From positions 92,733 to 156,732 of the IMG/VR virus record IMGVR_UViG_3300043411_001639: a stretch of 64,000 nt of DNA; one strand, given 5' to 3'. The notes beneath the pieces are model-generated. The model made no database searches. It had not been told where the DNA came from and worked only from the letters and a program-made list of their open reading frames with translations. Shown here piece after piece: positions 29,274 through 37,244 of the stretch (position 1 is the first letter of the stretch; each line of letters starts with the position of its first letter). Both the position numbers and the translations under genes were made by a program. This DNA comes from a virus.

Positions 29274-29502
29274 TGACCTAATAGTCATCAATCCTAACAA
29301 CATACAAACAGTACCTTTGTTCTGTCCTGTTTGTGGTTTTCCACTTGAACACTCAGATGATGTTAAACACTACAAAGAATATAACAAGTGCTTCATGTGC
29401 GTCTGTAAGAACATAGATATTAATACTCTCCCAGAAAAACTAGAACAATATTTAGCTTCTAGAGTTAAAACCCTCCAAACCAAACAATTAATCATAAACT
29501 AA
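29242..29502 (+). CDS. Small zinc-ribbon protein
   Basis: The start is taken as ATG 29242; a TTG at 29227 in frame is less likely. The protein (86 residues) has F-C-P-V-C-G-F and a second set K-C-F-M-C-V-C about 30 residues later, a zinc-ribbon spacing. The rest is helical and basic at the C-terminus. The start lies within the end of the Mre11-Rad50 gene, so the two are co-translated. Role unknown; a small nucleic-acid or protein adaptor is possible. Confidence 0.6.
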   Translation: MKTNQKYNISDDLIVINPNNIQTVPLFCPVCGFPLEHSDDVKHYKEYNKCFMCVCKNIDINTLPEKLEQYLASRVKTLQTKQLIIN

Positions 29503-29534
29503 TCTTGTTGATATTTAAATCTATAATACAATAG

Positions 29535-31667
29535 ATGTCAACAAGAAAATTAGCAAAACAAGAACAGATTGATGAACTAATGAAATGTGGTTCAGATCCA
29601 ATCTATTTTATCAAAAACTACCTATTCATTCAACATCCAGAAAAAGGAAGAATACCTTTTGAACTCTTTGAATTCCAAGAAGACTGCATCAGAGACTTTT
29701 TAAAATACAAATTTAATGTAGTGGTCAAGTCAAGACAGTTGGGATTATCCACCACCGCCGCCGCTTATTGCCTATGGATGGCAATGTTCCATGAAGATAG
29801 AAACATATTAATTCTTGCTACTAAACTTGATGTAGCTAAAAAGATCATCAATAAGATTCGTGTAACTTTTAAGATGTTACCTGGATGGATGGTAGGTTTG
29901 CTTGGTTTAACAGAACCAGAAGCAAGCTCTGTCAAGTACATGAAACTATCAAACGGTTCTACCATTACTGCTGAACCCACAACAGAAAACTCAGGACGTT
30001 CAGATGCTCTGTCTTTATTGGTAATAGATGAATGCGTAACAGGAGATACCACTATTCAAATAAGAAATAAAACAACAGGTGAAATAAAAACCGTTGAAAT
30101 ACAAGACTTATTAAGTTCAGAATATAGGGGATCTATTAATCAAGATTTAAAATTAATAGACGAACTAGAGGTTTTAACTCCTAGTGGTTGGAGTAGTTTT
30201 ACTGGAGTTAAAAAAACTACCAAACAAGAGAAGTATGAGGTATTAACTGAACACTCAAAACTAGAATGTTCAAAAGGACACAGACTTAAACTGGAAGATG
30301 GTAGTTTTGTTGAGGTAAAAGATCTAAATCCAGGGAACAAACTTGACAATCAAAATATTGTTGTTTCAATTAAACAAACCCAAGAAACAACAGATTTTTT
30401 TGATTTAATTAATGTTGAAAAACATAGTGAATATTATACCAACAATATAACAAGCCACAATTGTGCTCACATTGAAGGTTTAGAAGATATTTGGGTGGCT
30501 TTAAAACCTGCTCTAACAGTAGCTAAAAACGCTAAAGTTATTGCATTTAGTTCACCTAAAGGAAAAGCAAACTTCTTCTATAAACTCTATAAAGAAGCAG
30601 AAACAGGGGTTTGGGAAGAAGACAAAAAAGGCTTCCATGCTAAAGGACTAGGCAAGAACAGTTTTCACGCTATTAAACTTCCTTGGACAGTACATCCTGA
30701 TAGAGATGAAAAATGGTTTGAAGAAGAATCAAAATCAATGGATGCCAAAGCTATTGCTCAAGAGTTCATGGCGTCATTTGAACAATCAGGTGACACTTAT
30801 TTTAACATTGAAACAATGAACAACATTGAACAAGAACTTGAAGAACCACTATACCATGATGGTCCTAATGAAAAAAACATAGATGCACTCTGGATCTGGA
30901 AAGAAGTTTTCTTAGATCACAAATACCTGTTGTGTGGTGATGTATCAAGAGGAGATGCTCAGGATTTTAGTGCATTCCATATAATCAATACTACTACTTG
31001 GGAACAAGATGCTGAGTTTATGGGCAAGATACCACCGGACAAATATGCTGATTACATGGTTGAGATAGCCAAAAGATATGGGGAAGCTTTTATTATACAA
31101 GAGAAAAACTCTGTAGGTATAGCTACAGCTATCAGACTAAGAGACTTAAAATATCCTCATGTTTACTGGCAGGATAAATCACAAGATGAACAACTATACA
31201 TGTCTGATGAAGAAAAGACAATGTTGTTTCCAGGATTTACTATGAAACCAGGAAATAAACCAGGAAATAGAGATGAGCTTTTAATAAATCTTGAAGGAAT
31301 ATTAAGAAACAAACAATTATTAATCAGATCAAGAAGATTCTATTCTCAGATGCAAGACTTCATTTGGAATGGCAAGAAGGGACAAGCAGCCAAGGGGAGA
31401 AATGACGATCTTATCACTTCTCTGGCTATTGGTTGTCACATAGTAAAACCAGAAAGAAACAACGTTAATAAAACAGACAAAGAAGCTCCTGGCTCAATTC
31501 CAGATTTTCAAAACATGTTTCTCAAAGTCATGAGAAGACAGAATATTAATACAAATATTAACCTTGGACAACAAACATTTAATGGAGTTAAACTCAAACC
31601 AGGAGTTAGATCTGAAGCTGTTGCTCAGCAACAACAAGTAAAAGATATGTTTGGTTGGATGTTTTAA
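29535..31667 (+). CDS. Terminase large subunit (gp17-like) carrying a mini-intein
   Basis: The 710-residue precursor is the packaging motor. The N-terminal ATPase has the phage Walker A K-S-R-Q-L-G-L-S-T (65-73) and Walker B L-L-V-I-D-E (161-166). The C-terminal nuclease has C-G-D-V-S-R-G-D, I-I-Q-E-K-N-S-V-G and R-N-D-D-L-I-T-S, the acidic RNase H-type residues. A 143-residue intein sits directly after the catalytic Glu of Walker B (residues 167-309); splicing would leave a 567-residue enzyme, close to T4 gp17 (610). A Pribnow-like TATAAT (29522-29527) precedes the start by seven bases but lacks a -35. Confidence 0.9.
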   Translation: MSTRKLAKQEQIDELMKCGSDPIYFIKNYLFIQHPEKGRIPFELFEFQEDCIRDFLKYKFNVVVKSRQLGLSTTAAAYCLWMAMFHEDRNILILATKLDVAKKIINKIRVTFKMLPGWMVGLLGLTEPEASSVKYMKLSNGSTITAEPTTENSGRSDALSLLVIDECVTGDTTIQIRNKTTGEIKTVEIQDLLSSEYRGSINQDLKLIDELEVLTPSGWSSFTGVKKTTKQEKYEVLTEHSKLECSKGHRLKLEDGSFVEVKDLNPGNKLDNQNIVVSIKQTQETTDFFDLINVEKHSEYYTNNITSHNCAHIEGLEDIWVALKPALTVAKNAKVIAFSSPKGKANFFYKLYKEAETGVWEEDKKGFHAKGLGKNSFHAIKLPWTVHPDRDEKWFEEESKSMDAKAIAQEFMASFEQSGDTYFNIETMNNIEQELEEPLYHDGPNEKNIDALWIWKEVFLDHKYLLCGDVSRGDAQDFSAFHIINTTTWEQDAEFMGKIPPDKYADYMVEIAKRYGEAFIIQEKNSVGIATAIRLRDLKYPHVYWQDKSQDEQLYMSDEEKTMLFPGFTMKPGNKPGNRDELLINLEGILRNKQLLIRSRRFYSQMQDFIWNGKKGQAAKGRNDDLITSLAIGCHIVKPERNNVNKTDKEAPGSIPDFQNMFLKVMRRQNINTNINLGQQTFNGVKLKPGVRSEAVAQQQQVKDMFGWMF
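30033..30461 (+). other. Mini-intein (143 aa) inside the terminase large subunit
   Basis: The insert starts with Cys (C-V-T-G-D-T-T-I-Q-I, block A), contains a block B-like C-S-K-G-H (S-x-x-H), and ends with block F/G D-L-I-N-V-E-K-H-S-E-Y-Y and S-H-N, followed by Cys as the first residue of the downstream extein (C-A-H-I-E-G). All splicing residues (Cys1, block B His, penultimate His, terminal Asn, +1 Cys) are present, so it should splice. At 143 residues there is no room for a homing endonuclease, so it cannot spread by itself. The insertion point is the Walker B motif of the ATPase. Confidence 0.9.
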
Positions 31668-31714
31668 TGAATTATATTGCAACTGTCTATGAAACGTGGT
31701 AGTGTCAGTCCACT

Positions 31715-32170
31715 ATGACAGTTGAACTTCTAGTCTCTCAAATTACAAAAGACAATTTTGAAAACATCCAACAGAGATTCATTCTGTTGAAATACTTCTG
31801 TGAAGTAGGAGGAAATATTCTTCTTCAACAACTCAAATCTCCTGTGTCAAGGAACTTCCTCCCAAATAATTTCATGCGTTTTCCTAGAGACATCAAAGTA
31901 ACTATTGAACGTCTTGAGCCAGCGGCAGAAAACCAAACAGTTGAAAATTGGTTTGAACAGGTTACTCATCTAGCCAAAGATCTTCTTGAAGTTATAGTTC
32001 ATAACATTGGTGATCTAAACAACAAGAAACTTCTCCAAGAAATTAAAGAAACGGCAATTCTGTTGATGGAAAAATCAGGATATGAACAGTTTGAGGCAGT
32101 GTTATTTCCTAGTGAGGGAAACAATGATGATAGTGATCCGACTAGCGATGATCAACAACAGGTAGCTTGA
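31715..32170 (+). CDS. Hypothetical protein with acidic tail, 151 aa
   Basis: This is a mostly helical protein ending in a strongly acidic tail (G-N-N-D-D-S-D-P-T-S-D-D). It lies immediately downstream of TerL, where small terminase subunits can occur, but I see no helix-turn-helix and make no such call. The ATG at 31715 has no clear ribosome site. It is convergent with the gene at 32176, five bases away. Confidence 0.55.
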   Translation: MTVELLVSQITKDNFENIQQRFILLKYFCEVGGNILLQQLKSPVSRNFLPNNFMRFPRDIKVTIERLEPAAENQTVENWFEQVTHLAKDLLEVIVHNIGDLNNKKLLQEIKETAILLMEKSGYEQFEAVLFPSEGNNDDSDPTSDDQQQVA

Positions 32171-32175
32171 TGAAA

Positions 32176-32580
32176 TCAACCTAAACCGTTATACCCTACA
32201 ACGTTAATACTACTTGTTAGAGCAGCAGAACCAGAAAGAAAAGGCATGTCATCTCTTGATATGCTGGTTAAACCTGCAACGGCTTCAAAAGTTGAAGTTC
32301 CATTAGCGCTAAGTAAGAACAAGTCTTTTATTCTCCATTCTCCAGAATAAGAACCACTTGGAGGCAGACTAAAACAATTACCACCATTGAGAACACCGTT
32401 GTTTGTAAAACCTACCTTTAGATAGTTAGTTCCGGTATTTTTAACTGTTAGGAACTTTGTTACAAAAGGAAACTGAATTCTGGTTGTTGTGGAAGTACCA
32501 GCTATTGAATTTGTAACAAAAGGCAAAGCAGAAACTTGATATTCTGCAACATAACCAAAACCACTTTTAGGAGTATACAT
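32176..32580 (-). CDS. Small beta-rich protein, possible virion decoration protein
   Basis: The 134-residue protein is Gly/Ser/Thr-rich and beta in character: Y-Q-V-S-A-L-P-F-V-T-N-S, R-I-Q-F-P-F-V-T-K-F-L-T-V-K-N, L-K-V-G-F-T-N-N-G, and I-K-D-L-F-L-L-S-A. This alternating pattern suits a capsid- or tail-surface beta sandwich. It is transcribed against its neighbours, with its own upstream region shared with the Dps-like gene (36 bases, containing TATACT on the minus strand). Function is inferred from composition only. Confidence 0.45.
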   Translation of the reverse strand: MYTPKSGFGYVAEYQVSALPFVTNSIAGTSTTTRIQFPFVTKFLTVKNTGTNYLKVGFTNNGVLNGGNCFSLPPSGSYSGEWRIKDLFLLSANGTSTFEAVAGLTSISRDDMPFLSGSAALTSSINVVGYNGLG

Positions 32581-32616
32581 ACGTTTAACTATCAGAGAGT
32601 TAGTATATTTAATTCC

Positions 32617-33126
32617 ATGCTAAATGAAATGGTAATTGACGTTATAAACCAAGCTCAACAAGAGTTGTTTCAACAAACTGATGATTATTCAGAACTTGCT
32701 ATACTACTAGCTTTATTAAGATCATTAAATATATTACACCAATCTCATCACTGGCAATCAGAAGGTAATCAGTTTTATTCTGATCACTTGTTATTCCAAC
32801 GATTATATGAAAAAATTCAAGATGAAATTGATATAGTTGGGGAAAAAACAGTAGGTTTAGGTAAACCATATCTAACAAACTACTTTAAACAATTAAAGAT
32901 GATTAAACTGTTCTTAAAAACTTTAACAGATTCAAATGTGTCGTATACTTTAAACTCTTATAGAGCAGAACTGTTTGTTGTTGAATTTATTGAAGAAATA
33001 ATTCAAAGATTAAAACTTAAAGAGTTTCTAAGTTCGGGACTTGAACAAACACTAGGTACTATCCAAGAAACACACGAACAGTTCTGTTATCTTCTCAAAC
33101 AACAAACAAGAGAAACATCATATTGA
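32617..33126 (+). CDS. Dps-like ferritin (DNA-binding/iron-oxidising) protein
   Basis: Using ATG 32617 (a longer upstream frame would overlap the divergent gene) gives 169 residues, the usual Dps length. The core reads H-Q-S-H-H-W-Q-S-E-G-N-Q-F and Y-S-D-H-L-L-F, then D-E-I-D-I-V-G-E. H45, H57, D72 and E76 have spacings of 12, 15 and 4, exactly those of the Dps ferroxidase ligands (E. coli H51, H63, D78, E82). Dps assembles as a 12-mer shell that oxidises iron and protects DNA; many members also bind DNA. In a phage it could protect DNA from oxidative damage or act on host DNA. It overlaps the ATP-grasp gene by four bases. Confidence 0.8.
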   Translation: MLNEMVIDVINQAQQELFQQTDDYSELAILLALLRSLNILHQSHHWQSEGNQFYSDHLLFQRLYEKIQDEIDIVGEKTVGLGKPYLTNYFKQLKMIKLFLKTLTDSNVSYTLNSYRAELFVVEFIEEIIQRLKLKEFLSSGLEQTLGTIQETHEQFCYLLKQQTRETSY

Positions 33127-33944
33127 AACCTGTAATATATACTAGAAAAGGTTTTAAACCTTGGGAACAAGAAGAACTGCCAAGTGCTTCACAACACTTC
33201 CCTGTTTATAATCAAAGAACTCTAATTCCTGAAGGTAGTTTAGTAATTCCAAGGTACTCAGCTTTACCGTTCTATAAAGAACTGGAGAATGATGTAAAAA
33301 TCTTAGGTAGTAGATTACTAAATACTTATAACCAACACAACTATGTTGCTGATATCATTAACTGGTATGGTGATCTTGAAAACCTAACTTTTCCTACTTG
33401 GACACTAGACAGTTATTTTCCAGACAATGTTAACGGACCTTTTGTCCTTAAAGGAAGAACTAATAGCAAAAAAGACAAGTGGAATACCCACATGTTTGCT
33501 AAGAATAAAAAAGAAGCTATCAAGGTACTAGGCAATCTAAGAGATGATGATTTTATTGAACCGCAAGGTATTGTATTAAGACAATATATTCCTCTTGTTA
33601 AACTACTGGAAGATCCAATCAATAAAATGCCAGTTACTATGGAATACAGATTCTTTTGTTTAGATGGGAAAATCCTGTCATCGGGTTTTTATTGGATTAA
33701 TTTTGCTGATGAAGTTAAGGATCTAATTTCAACTAAAACTCCCGACGGGGCTACAAAACTAGTTGAACAGGTATTAAGAATAATTGAAGACAAAATTAGA
33801 TTTGTTGTAGTGGATGTTGCTTTGAAAGCAGATGGTAATGAATGGATTGTAGTAGAATTAAATGATGGTCAGCAGAGTGGTATTTCTATGAATGATCCTG
33901 AAATTCTTTATAAAAATTTATATCAGAGGTTAATATCAGGTTGA
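33123..33944 (+). CDS. ATP-grasp enzyme (R2K-type)
   Basis: The 273-residue protein has G-P-F-V-L-K-G-R-T-N-S-K-K-D-K-W, I-V-L-R-Q-Y-I-P-L, M-E-Y-R-F-F-C-L-D-G-K and F-V-V-V-D-V-A-L and I-V-V-E-L-N-D-G-Q: nucleotide-binding lysines and the metal-binding D...E-x-N of ATP-grasp ligases, in the R2K arrangement. Such enzymes join carboxylates to amines; R2K members occur in phages, with unknown or peptide-modifying roles. The start is TTG 33123 inside the Dps-like stop, implying coupled translation. The 3' end overlaps the convergent gene at 33923 by 22 bases. Confidence 0.7.
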   Translation: MKPVIYTRKGFKPWEQEELPSASQHFPVYNQRTLIPEGSLVIPRYSALPFYKELENDVKILGSRLLNTYNQHNYVADIINWYGDLENLTFPTWTLDSYFPDNVNGPFVLKGRTNSKKDKWNTHMFAKNKKEAIKVLGNLRDDDFIEPQGIVLRQYIPLVKLLEDPINKMPVTMEYRFFCLDGKILSSGFYWINFADEVKDLISTKTPDGATKLVEQVLRIIEDKIRFVVVDVALKADGNEWIVVELNDGQQSGISMNDPEILYKNLYQRLISG

Positions 33945-34273
33945 GGGAAAGCTTCAATGACAATATCATGTCCTGCTATCCAAGCTACTTGTTTGTAGTG
34001 TTCAAAAAATACTGGATAAAGTAGTACGTCATCATCGCCATATGTGTTTTGTTCTTTGTGTTCTTTTAGATAACTTCTCTTTGTTTTTGCAGGTCTTCCA
34101 TCTATCTTACCTAAACTTCCTTGTTTAACCCCTCCTACAAATTTTGGATTAATATATCCTCTGTCATCAAAAATATACTGTCCATTTATATTTGGAACTG
34201 TATAAACAGAAGCAGGAATATCTCTTACATCTGTTGAGTGAGATCTTGAAACTTTAACTAAATCACCTATCAT
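33923..34273 (-). CDS. Hypothetical protein downstream of GroEL, 116 aa
   Basis: This is a small beta-rich protein with K-F-V-G-G-V-K-Q-G-S-L-G and an R-P-A-K-T-K-R-S-Y-L basic stretch, ending V-A-W-I-A-G-H-D-I-V-I-E. It overlaps the GroEL stop by four bases, so it is in the chaperonin operon, where a co-chaperonin (GroES, T4 gp31) would be expected. I see no GroES signature, so no call is made. Confidence 0.6.
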   Translation of the reverse strand: MIGDLVKVSRSHSTDVRDIPASVYTVPNINGQYIFDDRGYINPKFVGGVKQGSLGKIDGRPAKTKRSYLKEHKEQNTYGDDDVLLYPVFFEHYKQVAWIAGHDIVIEAFPQPDINL

Positions 34274-35919
34274 TGTTGTTCACCTTTACTTGTTAATTCT
34301 GATTCATTTTCATTCATAATTACACCGCCTGAAGTTAGAACCGTTCCAACAACACTTGAAGCATGTTGTAAAGCATGTTTTGCTACTTTTACTGGATCTA
34401 TTATTCCAAGTTGTATTAAATCTCCAAACTGTTCTGTTGAAGCATCATATCCATATGAAAAACTTTGATCTGTTGCTTGTTCAAGTTTCTCACAAACAAT
34501 CTCTGAACTTTTACCAGTATTTTCAACTATGGTTCTAAGAGGTTCTTTACAAGCATGAAGAACCGTTAAATAACCTGTTCTTTTGTCACCTTTTAATACT
34601 TGATGCCTTTCTAGTTGTTTCTCAAGAGTTCCAGCAATTTTAAACAACGCTGTTCCTCCTCCTGGTATAATTCCTTCTTGAACTGCTGCTATTGTAGCAT
34701 TCAAAGCATCTTCAACCCTGTCTTTTTTTTCAAAAATTTCAGGTTCAGAACTTCCTCCTACTCTAATAACTGCTATTCCACCAGCTAGTTTAGCTAGTCT
34801 TTTTCTCTGACTAACTCTTTGATTATCTGTTAGATGTTCATTAAGAGAACCCTTGATATCTTCAATTCTCTTCTGTAGTTTTTGTTTTACTTCAACTGTT
34901 GCTTCTTCACATAAAAAAGTAGCAGTAGTTCTTGAAACTATAATTTTTTTACATGTTCCAAGATCTTTGGTTGTTAGTTTTTTCAGAGAGTTTTCATTCC
35001 CAGCGTCCAACACAGTACCTTGAGTTAATAAACCCATGTCATGCAACAGATCTATTCTATAATCTCCAAACCCAGGTGCTTTAATAGCACAACATTTTAA
35101 TACTTCTTTCATCTTATTAACAATAAGACTGTGTAAAGCTTCTCCTTCTATCTCGTCTCCTATTACTAGAAGAGATCTATTTTCATTAGCTACTGCTTCT
35201 AGTACAGGAATTAAATCTTGCAGGTTTGATATTTTCCTGTTTGTTATTAAAACATATGGGTTTTCTAACTCTGCTATGTTTTTTTCTTGATTTGTTATGA
35301 AATAAGGTGAAACATATCCTGATTCAACCTGCATTCCTTCAACAACTTCAAGTGTAGTGTTAAAAGATTTAGTGGGCTCAATAGTAATAATACCATCTGG
35401 ACCTACAAGTTTAATGGCTGATGCTATCAACCTACCAACTGTTTTATCACCGTTAGCTGATATGGTTCCTATGTTTACTATATCTTCTTCATTTCTAACA
35501 GGGATTGATTTTAGACTATTAAGAACATCTCTAGTAGCAAGATCCATTCCTTGTTTGAACAAGATTGGGTTTGCTCCTGCTTCAATAAGTTTATGTCCTT
35601 CCTTTAACAAAGAAAATGCTAACACTACCGATGTTGTAGTACCATCCCCCGCATTGTCATTAGTTTTACTTGCTACTTCTTTAAGAAGTTCTGCTCCTAT
35701 ACTTGGAAGTTTTTTTCTTAAGTTGATAGCTCTAGCGACCGTAACACCATCTTTTGTAATCTGAGGTAACTGATTCCCTCTGTCAATGATAATGTTTTTA
35801 CCGGAAGGACCCATGGTAGTTTTTACAGCTCTATATAAAACCTCTGCTCCTTCTAACAAACCCTTTCTTGCTTCGCTGTCAAACACTACATCTTGTTTTA
35901 GTTTTAAACTGTTAATCAT
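34270..35919 (-). CDS. groEL: GroEL-type chaperonin (group I)
   Basis: The 549-residue protein is a full GroEL: K-T-T-M-G-P-S-G-K-N, T-K-D-G-V-T-V-A, G-D-G-T-T-T-S (catalytic Asp92), G-I-I-P-G-G-G-T-A-L and V-E-D-A-L-N-A-T. The C-terminal Gly-Gly-Met repeat of E. coli GroEL is absent; the tail is acidic/polar. It would fold phage capsid or tail proteins; T4 instead brings only gp31 and uses the host GroEL. The gene lies in a minus-strand operon between packaging and portal genes. A TTGGCA-N18-TATAAC-N6 sequence precedes its ATG. No GroES is visible in the window, so the partner may come from the host. Confidence 0.95.
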   Translation of the reverse strand: MINSLKLKQDVVFDSEARKGLLEGAEVLYRAVKTTMGPSGKNIIIDRGNQLPQITKDGVTVARAINLRKKLPSIGAELLKEVASKTNDNAGDGTTTSVVLAFSLLKEGHKLIEAGANPILFKQGMDLATRDVLNSLKSIPVRNEEDIVNIGTISANGDKTVGRLIASAIKLVGPDGIITIEPTKSFNTTLEVVEGMQVESGYVSPYFITNQEKNIAELENPYVLITNRKISNLQDLIPVLEAVANENRSLLVIGDEIEGEALHSLIVNKMKEVLKCCAIKAPGFGDYRIDLLHDMGLLTQGTVLDAGNENSLKKLTTKDLGTCKKIIVSRTTATFLCEEATVEVKQKLQKRIEDIKGSLNEHLTDNQRVSQRKRLAKLAGGIAVIRVGGSSEPEIFEKKDRVEDALNATIAAVQEGIIPGGGTALFKIAGTLEKQLERHQVLKGDKRTGYLTVLHACKEPLRTIVENTGKSSEIVCEKLEQATDQSFSYGYDASTEQFGDLIQLGIIDPVKVAKHALQHASSVVGTVLTSGGVIMNENESELTSKGEQQ

Positions 35920-35925
35920 CTATTT

Positions 35926-35955
35926 GTTATACCTTTATTGTCTTGTTGTTGCCAA
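35926..35955 (-). promoter_or_regulatory. Possible promoter of groEL
   Basis: On the minus strand TTGGCA (35955-35950) is 18 bases before TATAAC (35931-35926), which is six bases before the groEL ATG. This repeats the layout of the two better promoters at 38878 and 47853, but lies inside the preceding gene and may be chance. Confidence 0.3.
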
Positions 35956-36328
35956 GATCTACAATTAATTCTTGTGAAGGTTGTGTTTGTATAAATCCAG
36001 GTTCAGAAACAAGTCCTGAATACCATGTCTCTGCTTTTAAATTTGCATCTTTACACATGGTATCTAAACTTTGTTGAAAATTTCTTACCAAGTATTCTTT
36101 TACTAGATCAAGAGTTGGAAGAACAGTAAACTTACCAAACTGTTCTTCCAGTTTTTGAAAATCACAAACTTGGTTTAACTTTGGATCTCCAACAAGAAAT
36201 TTATAAGTTATTTCTTCTTCGTTGAATCCTATTTTTCTTTTTTTGATTTCTTCAGAAACTAATAATGGTACTATGTTAAGAGTTTTGCTGGATATCAAAA
36301 ACACTACTTGCCCAGGTGTAAAATTCAT
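35927..36328 (-). CDS. Hypothetical protein, 133 aa
   Basis: This small alpha/beta protein begins M-N-F-T-P-G-Q-V-V-F-L-I-S-S-K and ends with a strand E-L-I-V-D-L-G-N-N. It is followed directly by groEL in the same direction and preceded by another small gene within nine bases. No family is recognised and no catalytic motif is seen. Confidence 0.55.
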   Translation of the reverse strand: MNFTPGQVVFLISSKTLNIVPLLVSEEIKKRKIGFNEEEITYKFLVGDPKLNQVCDFQKLEEQFGKFTVLPTLDLVKEYLVRNFQQSLDTMCKDANLKAETWYSGLVSEPGFIQTQPSQELIVDLGNNKTIKV

Positions 36329-36336
36329 CTAGTTTA

Positions 36337-36756
36337 TCAACCTGCTTGTTCTAGAGATTTTAAATAATCTTCAGTAAGAATTAAGAAGTTAGTTCTGAGA
36401 TGTTTGCTTTCATATGGAGTAAAATCAAGCTTAGCAAGTTCTTTTTTAAATCTTGTTTCTAAATGGTGTCCTCCATGTGTTTGATAACATTCATAAAGTT
36501 TTTTTAATGCTGTACCGTGAAATTCTAGAACTGTGATATCAGTAACAGGTTGTTTGTTATTAATTCTTTCTTGAAGAAACTTCTGAGCTTCAACCAGAAC
36601 AAATGGTTCAACTCTATTATCTGCATTGTGTTTTCTTTGATAGATCGCTGCTCTTAGCTCTGAGAATGCTTTTAACAATCTGGATTCAAGAGTGAATCCA
36701 CCTATATTAATGGCTGTTGCAGCTATTGCATCAACGAATGAAGGATGTAATTTCAT
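36337..36756 (-). CDS. Hypothetical helical protein, 139 aa
   Basis: Largely helical, with A-I-A-A-T-A-I-N-I-G-G-F-T-L near the start and a Y-Q-T-H-G-G-H-H-L-E-T-R-F region of clustered histidines near residue 95. The stop and start overlap the upstream gene by four bases (operon). It has no recognised domain. Confidence 0.55.
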   Translation of the reverse strand: MKLHPSFVDAIAATAINIGGFTLESRLLKAFSELRAAIYQRKHNADNRVEPFVLVEAQKFLQERINNKQPVTDITVLEFHGTALKKLYECYQTHGGHHLETRFKKELAKLDFTPYESKHLRTNFLILTEDYLKSLEQAG

Positions 36757-37244
36757 AGTTGTCCTAGTTTTTCTTTCATCTCTTTTATTTTTTCTAAACC
36801 ATCTTGATAGATTTGTTTTCTTGAACCTTGAGTTTCAGAAATCTGTTGTTTGAGTTTCTCTTCTTTGTTTAAAATAACATCAAGAAGTTGTTGTCCTTCT
36901 TTCTTGGCTTCTGAAAGTGTTTTCATTCCTAACAACAAACGGATTCTATCATGTTCAGTTACTGAAAGTTGGCTGAATAAAAACTCCAGGTTCACAAACT
37001 TATATGGAAGTTGTTCAATGATTTCTTGTGGTACTCCAGAGTTTGGATCTGTTTCATATTCATCTGTCTTATGATAACCAAACAAGAACAACATTGCTGG
37101 CATCTTCTTGTCTTTAGGAACTTCAATATAAGGAATAGGATTTACTTTACCACCGGGAATTTCGGGTGTCTCATAGAGAATCTCTGGTATGGTACTCCAA
37201 ACATATTCTTTAGGAATAGTTTGTTTTTTATTACTATCACCCAT
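36753..37244 (-). CDS. Hypothetical coiled-coil protein, 163 aa
   Basis: The N-terminal half contains K-E-Y-V-W-S-T-I-P-E-I and P-Y-I-E-V-P; the C-terminal third is a charged coiled coil (E-K-L-K-Q-Q-I-S-E-T... to K-E-K-L-G-Q-L). It overlaps the next upstream gene by eight bases. Function unknown. Confidence 0.55.
   Translation of the reverse strand: MGDSNKKQTIPKEYVWSTIPEILYETPEIPGGKVNPIPYIEVPKDKKMPAMLFLFGYHKTDEYETDPNSGVPQEIIEQLPYKFVNLEFLFSQLSVTEHDRIRLLLGMKTLSEAKKEGQQLLDVILNKEEKLKQQISETQGSRKQIYQDGLEKIKEMKEKLGQL

Noticed and set aside
31677-31705. TTGCAA upstream of the gene at 31715 as a third leaderless-type promoter
   Set aside because: The expected -10 position holds TAGTGT and the distance to the ATG is nine bases, so it does not fit the other two.
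31715-32170. Small terminase subunit (gp16)
   Set aside because: Adjacent to TerL and helical, but on the downstream side and without a DNA-binding motif.
32536-32616. Upstream extension of the Dps-like gene
   Set aside because: The extra 27 codons overlap the divergent gene and lie before the Dps core; ATG 32617 gives the normal length.
33923-34273. Possible GroES/gp31 next to groEL
   Set aside because: Length and position fit, but no GroES sequence features, including a mobile-loop-like segment, could be seen.
35357-35764. 135-codon open frame on the plus strand opposite groEL
   Set aside because: It lies wholly inside the clear GroEL gene, its protein has no recognisable features, and it is explained by codon bias of the true gene.
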